Shown piece after piece: positions 24,855 through 32,747 of a stretch of 64,000 bases of DNA. The first letter of the stretch is position 1. The number at the start of each line of letters is the position of its first letter. The notes below the pieces were generated by a model. The model saw nothing but the letters and a program-made list of their open reading frames with translations. It searched no databases and was not told the DNA's origin. The translations under genes were made by a program, and so were the position numbers. This DNA is from CAYYKK01 sp046351395 (GTDB taxonomy: Bacteria; Myxococcota_A; Polyangia; Polyangiales; Polyangiaceae): the NCBI GenBank assembly GCA_046351395.1, contig JAXLYP010000017.1:1-64000 (forward strand), given 5' to 3'.

Positions 24855-26839
24855 GAGCGCGCTCCCTTCGGGGCGCGCTCGCTCCGCGAGCGGTCGCCCG
24901 CCCACTCCGTCCGCTGGACGACGGGGAGCTGCAGCGCGCGCTCGCGGTCGAGGTCGAGCGAACCGACGTGGAGCGCGATCGGTGCCTGCACCCACTTGAA
25001 GATCGATCGGGTGAAGAGGCGCGCGAACTTCTCCGCGAAGCCCGAGAGCTTCTCCTTCGGGAGGCTGGGGAACAGGCTCGGGAGCGCGTCCGCGAGCTCG
25101 TCCGCGGCGAGCTTCTCTGCTCCGTAGAGGTAGAGGCACGCGTCGAGCACCTCGAACGGCATGAGCTCCTCCTCGCCCGATTGGTTCGCGGCGAGCTCCG
25201 GACCCGCGGTCGTCCCGAGGGTGGCGGCGATCCCGGCGAACCCGAAGCGCGTGAGCAGCCGCTCCAGCATCGCGATGACGACCGTCTTGGGGAGGTTCGC
25301 GATGACGCTGAGCGCACCCTCGAGATCGCCCCCGACGGTGGTGTAGCCGAGCGACTTCTCGCTCATGTTGCCCGTCTGGAGGAAGAGCGCGCCGCTCGTG
25401 TTTGCCCAGTTCCACATGCGCTGACCGCGGATGCGCGCCTGGATGTTCTGGCTCGTGATCTCGGTCATCGCCGGTCCCCCTTCGCCCAGCATCGCGCGCG
25501 TCGCCTCCGCCTCGCGTCCGAACGCCTCCTCGATGGGGAGCGTCATGAAGGACGCGCCGAGATCCTCCGCGATCTGTTGCGCGGCCTTCTGCGTGCCGCC
25601 GCTCGAGAACCGTGTCGGCATGTAGAACGCGTGGATCATGTCCGCCATCGCCGCCTTCGCGGTCTCGTCCGTGAGCTCCGGGCGGATGAACCGGACCGCG
25701 CGCCACGCGATGAGGAGCGTGAGGAGGGAGTCCCGGCCTCCCGAGAGCGCGATGCCGATCGACTTGAACGCGCCCGTCTTCCGGAAGTAGTCGGCGACGC
25801 CGAGCGCGAGCGCTTCGAAGAGATCGTCGAGGAGCTCGTCCCGCGGCGAGAGCGTCCGCACCTCCTTGCTCGGGAGGAAGAACGTCGTCCCGGGGGCGGG
25901 CGCGGGGTACCGGAGCGCGGACGTGTTCGCCGTCGGCGCCTCCGAGCGGAGCGTCGGGACGGCGACGTCGACGGACCGGAAGGTCTCGAGGTCGCTCCGC
26001 CACGTGCTCGCCTCGCGGCGGCACCGCGCGGTGCGATCGAGATCGACGACCGCCGCGCTGAATCCTTCGCGGAAGCGCGGACCCTCGAGGATGGGCCGCC
26101 CGTTCTGGTTGATGAACCCGCCGCCGTCGAAGATGAGTCCGTCGTTCGCGCCGACCAGGTTCGCGTAGAGGACGGTGCACTGGTTGTCGGACGCGCGCGT
26201 CGCGATCATCTCTCGCCGCGTCGCGACGACGCCCGTGCGGTACGGGGACGCGGAGACGTTTACGACGACCAACGCGTCGCTGTAGCAGCGGCGCCGCATC
26301 GGCCCGTCCGGGGACCAAATGTCCTCGCACACCTCGACGCCGATCGTGCCGAAGTCGAACCCGAACAGGTAGTCGCCGAGGGGGATCCGCTCCGCCTCGC
26401 GAGCGCGCCCGCCCGGCGCTGGAAGGGAGAGGGCGAGCCCAGGCGTCCCGCGCGAGAACGTGCGCATCTCGTAAAAGACGTTGTACGTGGGGAGCTTCTC
26501 CTTCGGGACGACGCCCAGGATCTTCCCCGCGTGGATGACCGCGGCGCAGTTGAAGAGGTCCCCGCCGATCCCCACCGTCACGCCGACGACGAAGACCGTC
26601 GCGAGGCCCGCGGTGGACTCGGCGAAGCGCCCGAGCTCGTCCCACTGCGTCTCGACGAACCCGCGCCACTGCACGAGATCCTCCGCCGCGTACCCGCCGA
26701 CGACCTGCTCGGGGAACGCGGCGATCGTGACGTCGTCGCGCGCCATCTCGTCCGCGATCCGAAGGACGCGATCGACGTTCGAGCGGACCGCTCCGACCGT
26801 GGCGTTGACGTTCGCGATCCCGAGCTTGATGAGGCGCAT
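24851..26839 (-). CDS. nadE: Glutamine-dependent NAD+ synthetase
   Basis: This protein of about 662 residues joins an N-terminal nitrilase-type glutaminase to an ATP-dependent NAD synthetase. The glutaminase triad is visible as Glu in AAFPEQVVGG, Lys in PKEKLPTYNVFYE and nucleophile Cys171 in IGVEVCEDIW. The synthetase P-loop is ALSGGRDSLLTLL, and GNMSEKSLGYTTVGGDLEG is the conserved deamido-NAD/ATP region. It makes NAD+ from nicotinate adenine dinucleotide with ammonia channelled from glutamine. ATG 26839 matches the family start (MRLIKLGIANVN); an in-frame GTG at 26860 with AGGG upstream is possible. It is divergent from the pyrophosphatase gene and coupled to the cyclophilin gene. Confidence 0.95.
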   Translation of the reverse strand: MRLIKLGIANVNATVGAVRSNVDRVLRIADEMARDDVTIAAFPEQVVGGYAAEDLVQWRGFVETQWDELGRFAESTAGLATVFVVGVTVGIGGDLFNCAAVIHAGKILGVVPKEKLPTYNVFYEMRTFSRGTPGLALSLPAPGGRAREAERIPLGDYLFGFDFGTIGVEVCEDIWSPDGPMRRRCYSDALVVVNVSASPYRTGVVATRREMIATRASDNQCTVLYANLVGANDGLIFDGGGFINQNGRPILEGPRFREGFSAAVVDLDRTARCRREASTWRSDLETFRSVDVAVPTLRSEAPTANTSALRYPAPAPGTTFFLPSKEVRTLSPRDELLDDLFEALALGVADYFRKTGAFKSIGIALSGGRDSLLTLLIAWRAVRFIRPELTDETAKAAMADMIHAFYMPTRFSSGGTQKAAQQIAEDLGASFMTLPIEEAFGREAEATRAMLGEGGPAMTEITSQNIQARIRGQRMWNWANTSGALFLQTGNMSEKSLGYTTVGGDLEGALSVIANLPKTVVIAMLERLLTRFGFAGIAATLGTTAGPELAANQSGEEELMPFEVLDACLYLYGAEKLAADELADALPSLFPSLPKEKLSGFAEKFARLFTRSIFKWVQAPIALHVGSLDLDRERALQLPVVQRTEWAGDRSRSERAPKGARS

Positions 26840-26919
26840 CGCCGCGGAGGGTAGTGCCACGGCGTGCCCTGGTCGAGGCTTGCCCGCCCGCCGAAAGCGG
26901 TCGAGAGTCGCCCCTAGCC

Positions 26920-27462
26920 ATGAACCCCCTGCACGACGTCGCGCTCCCGATCGATCTGAAGGCGTTCTTCCCCGCGGTCGTGGAGATCCCCGCGGGATCG
27001 AAGCTCAAGTACGAGATCGACAAGGAGAGCGGCCTGCTCGTCCTCGATCGCGTCCTCTATTCGTCCGTCCACTACCCGCACAACTACGGGTTCATCCCGC
27101 GCACGCACGCGGGAGACGGTGACGCGCTGGACGTGCTCGTGCTGATGCAGGGCGCCGTCCACCCGCTGACGATCGTCCGAGCCCGCGCGATCGGCGGGTT
27201 CCACATGACGGATGACAAAGGCGAGGACCACAAGATCATCGCCGTCGCGATCGACGACCCCGCGTTCGCCCACTACCACGAGGCGGCCGAGCTCCCGCCC
27301 CACCTCGTGCGCGAGATCCGGCGGTTCTTCGAGGACTACAAAATCCTCGAGGGCAAGGCGAGCGAGGTCGACGAACTGTACGGCTCCGAGGAGGCGCTCC
27401 GAGTCATCCAAGAGTCGGTGGACGCGTACGTGAAGCTCCAGGCGGAGAAGCGCTGGAAGTAG
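26920..27462 (+). CDS. ppa: Inorganic pyrophosphatase, family I
   Basis: This 180-residue enzyme matches the usual family I length. It has the metal-binding signature DGDALDVLVL, the substrate region YSSVHYPHNYGFIPRT, the lysines of KLKYEIDKE, and the C-terminal FFEDYKILEG. It hydrolyses pyrophosphate to phosphate in the cytoplasm, pulling biosynthetic reactions forward. The divergent neighbour nadE produces pyrophosphate, so a shared promoter region (26840-26919) makes sense. The ATG at 26920 has no strong Shine-Dalgarno, but the sequence begins as the family does. Confidence 0.96.
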   Translation: MNPLHDVALPIDLKAFFPAVVEIPAGSKLKYEIDKESGLLVLDRVLYSSVHYPHNYGFIPRTHAGDGDALDVLVLMQGAVHPLTIVRARAIGGFHMTDDKGEDHKIIAVAIDDPAFAHYHEAAELPPHLVREIRRFFEDYKILEGKASEVDELYGSEEALRVIQESVDAYVKLQAEKRWK

Positions 27463-27479
27463 AGGCGGCGGCGGCGATC

Positions 27480-27499
27480 GACCGCGCTTGGAGGCGGTC
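27480..27499 (+). terminator. Weak hairpin after ppa
   Basis: GACCGC and GCGGTC pair across an eight-base loop 18 bases after the ppa stop codon. The stem is only six base pairs and has no T-run. A 12-bp palindrome (TCGACCGGTCGA, 27566-27577) lies further downstream, ahead of the next gene. Confidence 0.25.
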
Positions 27500-27661
27500 C
27501 TCGGCCGTGCCGGGTCAGGGCCCAAGGACCCGCTGCGGACGAGATTCCGCACCTCGCGGAGGTTGTCGACCGGTCGATCGTGGTCACAGTGTTCTCCGCA
27601 ACCCCTCCAACGAGAGCGACCGAGCTGGTTGCCCAAACCTCACCGAAAGGATCTCACGACC

Positions 27662-27919
27662 ATGTCCATCGTTCTCTTCCTCGTTTTCGGCTGGATCGTC
27701 GGCCTCCTGGCCCGCGCCATCATGCCGGGGAAGCAGCCGATGTCCCTGATCATGACGTCCCTCCTCGGCGTCGCCGGCTCGTTCGTGGGCGGAGCGCTCT
27801 CGGCCGCGGTGTTTCACCACGACTTCCTGTCGTTCCGGACGACGGGCCTCATCGGAAGCGTCGTCGGGGCGCTCATCGTCCTCGCGATCGCCGGGCTCGT
27901 GAAGAAGGACAAGAAGTAG
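27662..27919 (+). CDS. GlsB/YeaQ/YmgE family stress-response membrane protein
   Basis: This 85-residue protein is mostly three hydrophobic helices with the family pattern WIVGLLARAIMPGKQPMS, LGVAGSFVGGALS and GLIGSVVGALIVLAIAGLV, then a basic KKDKK tail. The family (transglycosylase-associated in older naming) is small, inner-membrane and often induced by stress; its biochemical role is not settled. The ATG at 27662 has an AAAGGA sequence 10 bases upstream. The length fits the family exactly. Confidence 0.9.
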   Translation: MSIVLFLVFGWIVGLLARAIMPGKQPMSLIMTSLLGVAGSFVGGALSAAVFHHDFLSFRTTGLIGSVVGALIVLAIAGLVKKDKK

Positions 27920-28016
27920 CCCACCGCATCGGCGCTTTCGCGCGCGGCTCGCCTCGCCGGCCTCCCGAGTTGACGCACCTCCGAGCCAGGTGCGAGCCTT
28001 TGTCCACGCAGCGCGC

Positions 28017-29591
28017 ATGGAGAGCCCGGCCGAAATCGGTGATCTGATCGCCGGCAAATACCGCGTCGACAAGGTCCTCGGGACCGGCGGCATGGGCGTC
28101 GTCGTGGCGGCGACGCACGTGGGCTTGAACGAGGTCAGAGCGATCAAGATGCTCCGACCGAAACTCGCGACGAACCCGGCCTACACCGATCGGTTCCTCC
28201 AGGAGGCGCAGGCGATCGCGCGCCTCAAGAGCGAGCACATCGCCCGCGTGCACGACGTCGGCATCCACGTGCGCGCGGACGGCCAGAGCGTGCCGTACAT
28301 GGTCATCGAGTACGTCGAGGGCGGCGATTTTGCGACCGTCCTTCGGCAGCGCGGTGCCCCTCCCGTCGAGCAGGCGGTGACGTACGTCCTCCAGATCACC
28401 GAGGCGCTCGCCGAGGCCCACAAACACAACATCGTCCACCGGGACATCAAGCCGGCGAACCTCTTCCTGTCGACGAGCAACGACGGATCCGCGTGCGTGA
28501 AGGTGATCGACTTCGGCATCGCGAAGACGGCCGCGAACCTCACGCAGGTCGGCGTGGTGCTCGGCAGCCCGCGCTACATGTCGCCCGAGCAGATCCGGGA
28601 GTCGCGCGACGTCGACGTGCGCGCCGACATCTGGTCCCTGGGGATCGTGCTCTACGAGCTCCTCACGGGACAGACCCCGTTTCAAGGTGGCGGCATCCTC
28701 GAGGTGTGCGAGCGCATCTTCGAGGACGACCCGGCGCGCCCGTCGCGGCTCCGCGCCGACGTTCCGGCCGCGCTCGACGCGGTGGTGCTGCGCTGCCTCG
28801 AGAAGGATCGCGAGCGCCGCTACCCCCACGTCGCCGCGCTCGCGGAGGCGCTCGCTCCGTTCGCGACGGAGGACGCGCGCACCGTCGCGCAGCGGGTCGC
28901 GCGCGTGCTCGGCGTCGCCTTGCCGGCGAGGGTGCCGCTGCCCGCGGCGCCCGCGGTCGATCCATCGCCCAGCCACACGGACGTCGATCCCCGCCCGGTC
29001 GTGGTGCTCTCCACCCCCGATCCGCGCCCGCTCGGGCAGGACACGTCGACCGATCTTGGCCCGCCGAACGGCGCCGCGGCGCCTCCCGCGCCGACGCTCG
29101 TCTACGCCCAGCCCGGTCACCCGCGTCCTCCGTCGGGGCCTCGCGTCGGATCGGTGACGGAGACGTCCCTCGGCGCGATCGGCGCGGCGTCGCCCATGCC
29201 CGTCGGGGCTGTGTCGACGCTCCCCGCTGGGCGCGGGCGCCTGATCGCGATCGCTGCCGTGACGGGCGTCGCGGTCGCGGCGGTCGCGACCGCGATCGCG
29301 TGGCCCGCCGACCGAACCGCTCCGCCGAGCGCGGCGAGCGCGGCGGCGCCGTCGGACACGAGCTCCGCGCCCGCGCCCGCGCTCGCGAGCTACTCGGCCC
29401 CCATCCACGCGGCCTCCTCCGACGCGAGCTCGAGCGCGCCGCTCACGGCGAGCTCGAGCCCCAGCGCATCGGCGCAGCCGTCGAGCGCTCCGCCCCCGCG
29501 CGCGACCTCGGCCCCGCAGCGCCCCGTCGGTCCGACGACCGCGCCGCCGCGATCGCCGGGCGGGCTCACGTCGAGCCGAGGCAGGATTTAG
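28017..29591 (+). CDS. Membrane Ser/Thr protein kinase
   Basis: This 524-residue kinase carries GTGGMGVVVAA, HRDIKPANLF, DFGIAK and GSPRYMSPEQ in residues 15-275. The substrate-lobe end (CLEKDRERRYPHVAALAEAL) is complete. A Pro/Ala-rich juxtamembrane linker (290-400) leads to one helix at about 407-430 (LIAIAAVTGVAVAAVATAIAW), then an extracytoplasmic Ser/Ala/Pro-rich tail with no folded domain. ATG 28017 is ten codons into the open frame and gives the normal kinase start. The next two genes on the strand encode a PEGA-like exported protein and an FHA activator that could read phospho-threonine. Its stop TAG is followed directly by the repeat element. Confidence 0.9.
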   Translation: MESPAEIGDLIAGKYRVDKVLGTGGMGVVVAATHVGLNEVRAIKMLRPKLATNPAYTDRFLQEAQAIARLKSEHIARVHDVGIHVRADGQSVPYMVIEYVEGGDFATVLRQRGAPPVEQAVTYVLQITEALAEAHKHNIVHRDIKPANLFLSTSNDGSACVKVIDFGIAKTAANLTQVGVVLGSPRYMSPEQIRESRDVDVRADIWSLGIVLYELLTGQTPFQGGGILEVCERIFEDDPARPSRLRADVPAALDAVVLRCLEKDRERRYPHVAALAEALAPFATEDARTVAQRVARVLGVALPARVPLPAAPAVDPSPSHTDVDPRPVVVLSTPDPRPLGQDTSTDLGPPNGAAAPPAPTLVYAQPGHPRPPSGPRVGSVTETSLGAIGAASPMPVGAVSTLPAGRGRLIAIAAVTGVAVAAVATAIAWPADRTAPPSAASAAAPSDTSSAPAPALASYSAPIHAASSDASSSAPLTASSSPSASAQPSSAPPPRATSAPQRPVGPTTAPPRSPGGLTSSRGRI

Positions 29592-29773
29592 CTAGAGCAC
29601 CGATCATGTTGAAACGCCGACGTATGCACCCGATTTCGGAGAGATCCACACGGCCTCGTCGCTCCGCTCCTCAGATGACGAGGAGTCGTCTTGCGGTGCT
29701 CGCTCCTCGGACGTGCGCCTCTCCCTCGAACTCGCGCGCATTCGTTCGGGTTTCAACCTGTTCGGTGCTCTAG
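29592..29773 (+). mobile_element. MITE-like snap-back element, copy 2 (182 bp)
   Basis: The unit runs from CTAG to CTAG and fills the whole gap between the kinase stop (29591) and the next gene's GTG (29774). The first and last 24 bases are imperfect inverted repeats (CTAGAGCACCGA then GTTGAAAC in both), and the match continues inward to about 55 bases with small gaps, leaving a central loop of about 70. It is inverted relative to copy 1 on the chromosome but has the same orientation relative to transcription. No transposase is encoded. Confidence 0.78.
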
Positions 29774-30697
29774 GTGCGAACGTCGCTCTTCGCGATCGCC
29801 CTCGCCTCGCCATCCGTCGCGCTCGCCGCGCCCGGTCCCACGTCTGCGCAGGCCGAGGCGCTGTTTCAAGAAGGGATCGCGCTCGTCGATCAGGGGCAGC
29901 CCGCCCTCGGCTGCCCGAAGCTCGAAGAGAGCGAGCGGCTCGAGTCCCAGGTGGGCACCGAGTTCCGACTCGCGGACTGCTACGAGCGCATCGGGCGGAC
30001 CGCGAGCGCGTGGGCCCTCTTCGTCCAGGTGCAGGGGAAGGTCGAGACGAAGGAGGAGATCGAGAAGGCGAAGGGACGCGTGGACGCGCTCGCGCCCAAG
30101 CTCACGCGCCTGCGCATCCTCGTGCCGGACGCCGTCGCGTCGCTCGTCGAGCTCGAGGTGCAGCGTGACGGTGTGCTCGTCGGTCGCGCGAGCTTCGGAG
30201 CGGCGGCGCCCGTGGACCCGGGGCCCCACACGATCCGCGTGACCGCGAAGGGCAAGGCGCCCTGGGAACGGCACGTCACGGCGGACGGGCCCGGCGCGAC
30301 CGTGGACGTGTCCGTCCCCGAGCTCGAGGCTTCGACCGAGGGGAGCGCGGGTGGCTGGGGCATGCACCCGCGGCGCGTGGCGGGCTTCGCGATCGGTGGT
30401 GCGGGGCTCCTCGGGCTCGCGATCGGCGGCGTGCTCGCGGGCGTCGCGGCGAGCACGTGGAGCGACGCGGAGGCCCTCTGTCCCGCGAAGAAGGGCTGCT
30501 CCGAAGAGGCGCACGCCGAGAGCCTCACCGCGCTGTCGCTCGCGGACGGCGCGACCGCGATGTTCGTGATCGGCGGTGCCCTCGCCGCGACCGGGATCGT
30601 CCTCGCCGCCATCCCGACGTCGCAGGGAAGCGCGGAGCGCGCGGCGGTGTGGATCGCGCCAACCTTCGGGGGCGCGCTCCTGAAGGGGACGTTCTGA
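29774..30697 (+). CDS. Exported TPR/PEGA-like protein
   Basis: This 307-residue protein starts at GTG 29774, the base after the element's terminal CTAG, and has no Shine-Dalgarno of its own. A signal peptide (residues 1-20, LFAIALASPSVALA) is followed by a TPR-like region (AEALFQEGIALVDQGQPALGCPKLEESERL, a frequent myxobacterial pattern, shown here only as its recognisable parts QAEALFQEG and CPKLEESERL), a coiled helix, and a PEGA-like beta module (GPHTIRVTAKGKAPWE). Two hydrophobic helices lie in the C-terminal third (GFAIGGAGLLGLAIGGVLAG and MFVIGGALAATGIVLAAI). This architecture is common beside myxobacterial Ser/Thr kinases. The role is unknown. Confidence 0.8.
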   Translation: MRTSLFAIALASPSVALAAPGPTSAQAEALFQEGIALVDQGQPALGCPKLEESERLESQVGTEFRLADCYERIGRTASAWALFVQVQGKVETKEEIEKAKGRVDALAPKLTRLRILVPDAVASLVELEVQRDGVLVGRASFGAAAPVDPGPHTIRVTAKGKAPWERHVTADGPGATVDVSVPELEASTEGSAGGWGMHPRRVAGFAIGGAGLLGLAIGGVLAGVAASTWSDAEALCPAKKGCSEEAHAESLTALSLADGATAMFVIGGALAATGIVLAAIPTSQGSAERAAVWIAPTFGGALLKGTF

Positions 30698-30777
30698 CGT
30701 GCGCGTCGACGCGCCCGGGCCGCTCACTTTCCCTCTCGCGCGCGCGGTCTCCGCGCCTCGAGGGGACGCCTGACTCC

Positions 30778-32121
30778 ATGTCGCGCGCGCACCCTACGAG
30801 CTCGACCCTCACGGACATGACGACGTTCTCCGTCGAGGTGCCTTCGCTCCGCGTGTCCGTCGCGACGCCGGGCGCGGCGCCGCTCTCCGCCGTCCTCGGC
30901 GTCGCGCCGCTCGTGCTCGGCACCAGCGCGGATGCGGACGTCGTCGTCGCGGACACCAAGGTGTCGCGCCGCCACTGCGAGCTCCGCCTGACCGATCAGG
31001 GCGTCGTCCTCCGGGATCTCCAGAGCAAGAACGGCGTCTTCATCGGCGTTGTGCGGGTCCACGAGGCGATCCTCGCGCTCGACACCCCCGCGACGATCGG
31101 CTCCTCGACCGTCACGGTGCGCGCCGATGGGCCCGCGGCGAAGCTGCCCCTCTCGCCCGCCGCGCGCTTCGGGGAGGCGGTCGGCGGGTCGATCGCGATG
31201 CGGCTCCTCTTCGCGCAGCTCGACCGCGTCGCGCAGACACACGAGACGGTCTTGCTCATCGGCGAGTCGGGCACGGGCAAGGAGATCCTCGCGCGCGCGA
31301 TCCATGATCACAGCCCTCGGCGCGCGGGCGCGTACGTCGTCTTCGACTGCAGCGCCGCGGCGCCGAACCTGATCGAGGATCAGCTGTTCGGGCACGTGCG
31401 CGGCGCGTTCACGGGCGCCGAGGACACGCGCCCCGGCGTGTTCGAGCAAGCGCACGGCGGGACGCTCTTCCTCGACGAGATCGGGGAGCTCCCGCTCGAG
31501 CTGCAGCCGAAGCTCCTCCGCGCGCTCGAGTCGCGCACGATCGTGAAGCTCGGGGACTCGACGAGGCGAGCCGTCGATTGTCGCGTGATCGCCGCGACGC
31601 ACCGCAACCTGCGGGCGCTCGTGCAGGAGGGGCGGTTCCGTCAGGATCTCTACTATCGCCTGCAGGTCGTGGAGCGGCGCGTCCCCCCGCTCCGGGAGCG
31701 GAGAGAGGACATCCCGATCCTGGTCGAGCGGTTCCTCGCCGCGCACACGCCGCCGCGCTCGCTCGCCGATCTGCCCCCGAACGCGGTCGCCATGCTCGAG
31801 TCGCACGCGTTCCCGGGGAACGTGCGCGAGCTGCGCAACACCGTCGCGCGTCTCGTCCTGTTCGCGGATCTCGGGGACGTCACGGGCGACGCCGCGGACA
31901 CCTTCACCGACGATGGCCTCGGACGCCTCGCCGACCTCCCGCTCAAGGACGCGCGCGACGTCGTCGTGGAGCGCTTCGAGAAGTCGTTCGTCGAGGCGAA
32001 GCTGAAGCGCGCGGGCGGCGTCGTGGTCGAGGCCGCCGCGTCGATGGGTGTGTCGCGGCAGATGGTCTACAAGCTCATGGACCGCTACGGGATCCCGCGC
32101 GGCGGGGAGCGCGACAAATAG
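30778..32121 (+). CDS. FHA-domain sigma-54-dependent transcriptional activator
   Basis: This 447-residue protein has an N-terminal FHA domain (residues 25-115: LGTSADADVVVADTKVSRRH, LQSKNGVFI), which binds phosphothreonine. A sigma-54 AAA+ domain (about 130-365) follows with Walker A GESGTGKE, GAFTGAED (the sigma-54 contact GAFTGA) and Walker B GGTLFLDEIGEL, then a C-terminal Fis-type helix-turn-helix (ASMGVSRQMVYKLMDRYGI). Such activators open sigma-54 promoters after a kinase phosphorylates a partner or the protein itself. It follows a Ser/Thr kinase and a PEGA-like protein on the same strand, so a kinase-to-promoter relay is plausible. An internal ATG 13 codons in is an alternative start. 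Confidence 0.93.
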   Translation: MSRAHPTSSTLTDMTTFSVEVPSLRVSVATPGAAPLSAVLGVAPLVLGTSADADVVVADTKVSRRHCELRLTDQGVVLRDLQSKNGVFIGVVRVHEAILALDTPATIGSSTVTVRADGPAAKLPLSPAARFGEAVGGSIAMRLLFAQLDRVAQTHETVLLIGESGTGKEILARAIHDHSPRRAGAYVVFDCSAAAPNLIEDQLFGHVRGAFTGAEDTRPGVFEQAHGGTLFLDEIGELPLELQPKLLRALESRTIVKLGDSTRRAVDCRVIAATHRNLRALVQEGRFRQDLYYRLQVVERRVPPLRERREDIPILVERFLAAHTPPRSLADLPPNAVAMLESHAFPGNVRELRNTVARLVLFADLGDVTGDAADTFTDDGLGRLADLPLKDARDVVVERFEKSFVEAKLKRAGGVVVEAAASMGVSRQMVYKLMDRYGIPRGGERDK

Positions 32122-32197
32122 CGGCGGGCTCGGCCCCGCTCAGCGCCACAGGGCCGCACGGCGCTCGCCGCCGCTGCACCGTCGAAGCACGCGGCGG

Positions 32198-32683
32198 TTA
32201 CTCGGCGATCTTCGCGAACACGTCGTCGCGGAGGCGCTTTGCGTCCGCCACGTCGATGCCGAACGCATCGCGGATGTCGCCCTCGAGCGCGATCTCCTCG
32301 TCCGTCGTCGCGAAGTCGACGAGCGTCATCGCGAACGCGAGTTGAAAGGCGAGGCGCCGCGTCGAGTCGCTCGTGAGGCTCGCGCCGATCTCCTTCAGCC
32401 GAACGAGCTCCCGGCCCGTGGGCACGCGCCGGGCGAATGTACCGAGCAACGTCTCGATATCGAGCTCCGAGAGCGGCGGCGCCTCCGGGTCGACGAGCCC
32501 ACGGAGGCGCAGCGCGAGGTTCCGAAACGCGTCGAGCTCCTCCTCCGGGACCTCGCGATCGATCGCCATCGCGACGTACGCGACCTCGAGCAGCGCGTTC
32601 GCTTCGATCGGCTGAAGCACCACCTTGCCCACCGGGGGAAGAACGAGCACGACACGCGCGCTCCAGGAGTTCGGTCCGCTCAT
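32198..32683 (-). CDS. TerB-like helical protein
   Basis: This 161-residue protein is almost entirely helical. The section EVAYVAMAIDREVPEEELDAFRNLALRL resembles the acidic metal-binding helical bundle of TerB (tellurite-resistance B) family proteins; it is described here by the pieces VAYVAMAIDREVP and EEELDAFRNLA. A second related half includes FAMTLVDFATTDEEIA. ATG 32683 is used; the open frame extends further up but into arginine-rich shadow sequence. It converges with the FHA activator gene and has no tellurite genes nearby. Confidence 0.65.
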   Translation of the reverse strand: MSGPNSWSARVVLVLPPVGKVVLQPIEANALLEVAYVAMAIDREVPEEELDAFRNLALRLRGLVDPEAPPLSELDIETLLGTFARRVPTGRELVRLKEIGASLTSDSTRRLAFQLAFAMTLVDFATTDEEIALEGDIRDAFGIDVADAKRLRDDVFAKIAE

Positions 32684-32747
32684 GGATCCGGACACGATAG
32701 AACATCTTGCGCACGCCGCCCCAGAGCTCACGGAGCATCGCGCATCG

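Noticed and set aside
27566..27577. 12-bp palindrome TCGACCGGTCGA upstream of the GlsB-type gene as an operator
   Set aside because: It is composed of very common GC-rich words, and short palindromes of this kind are expected by chance in this sequence.
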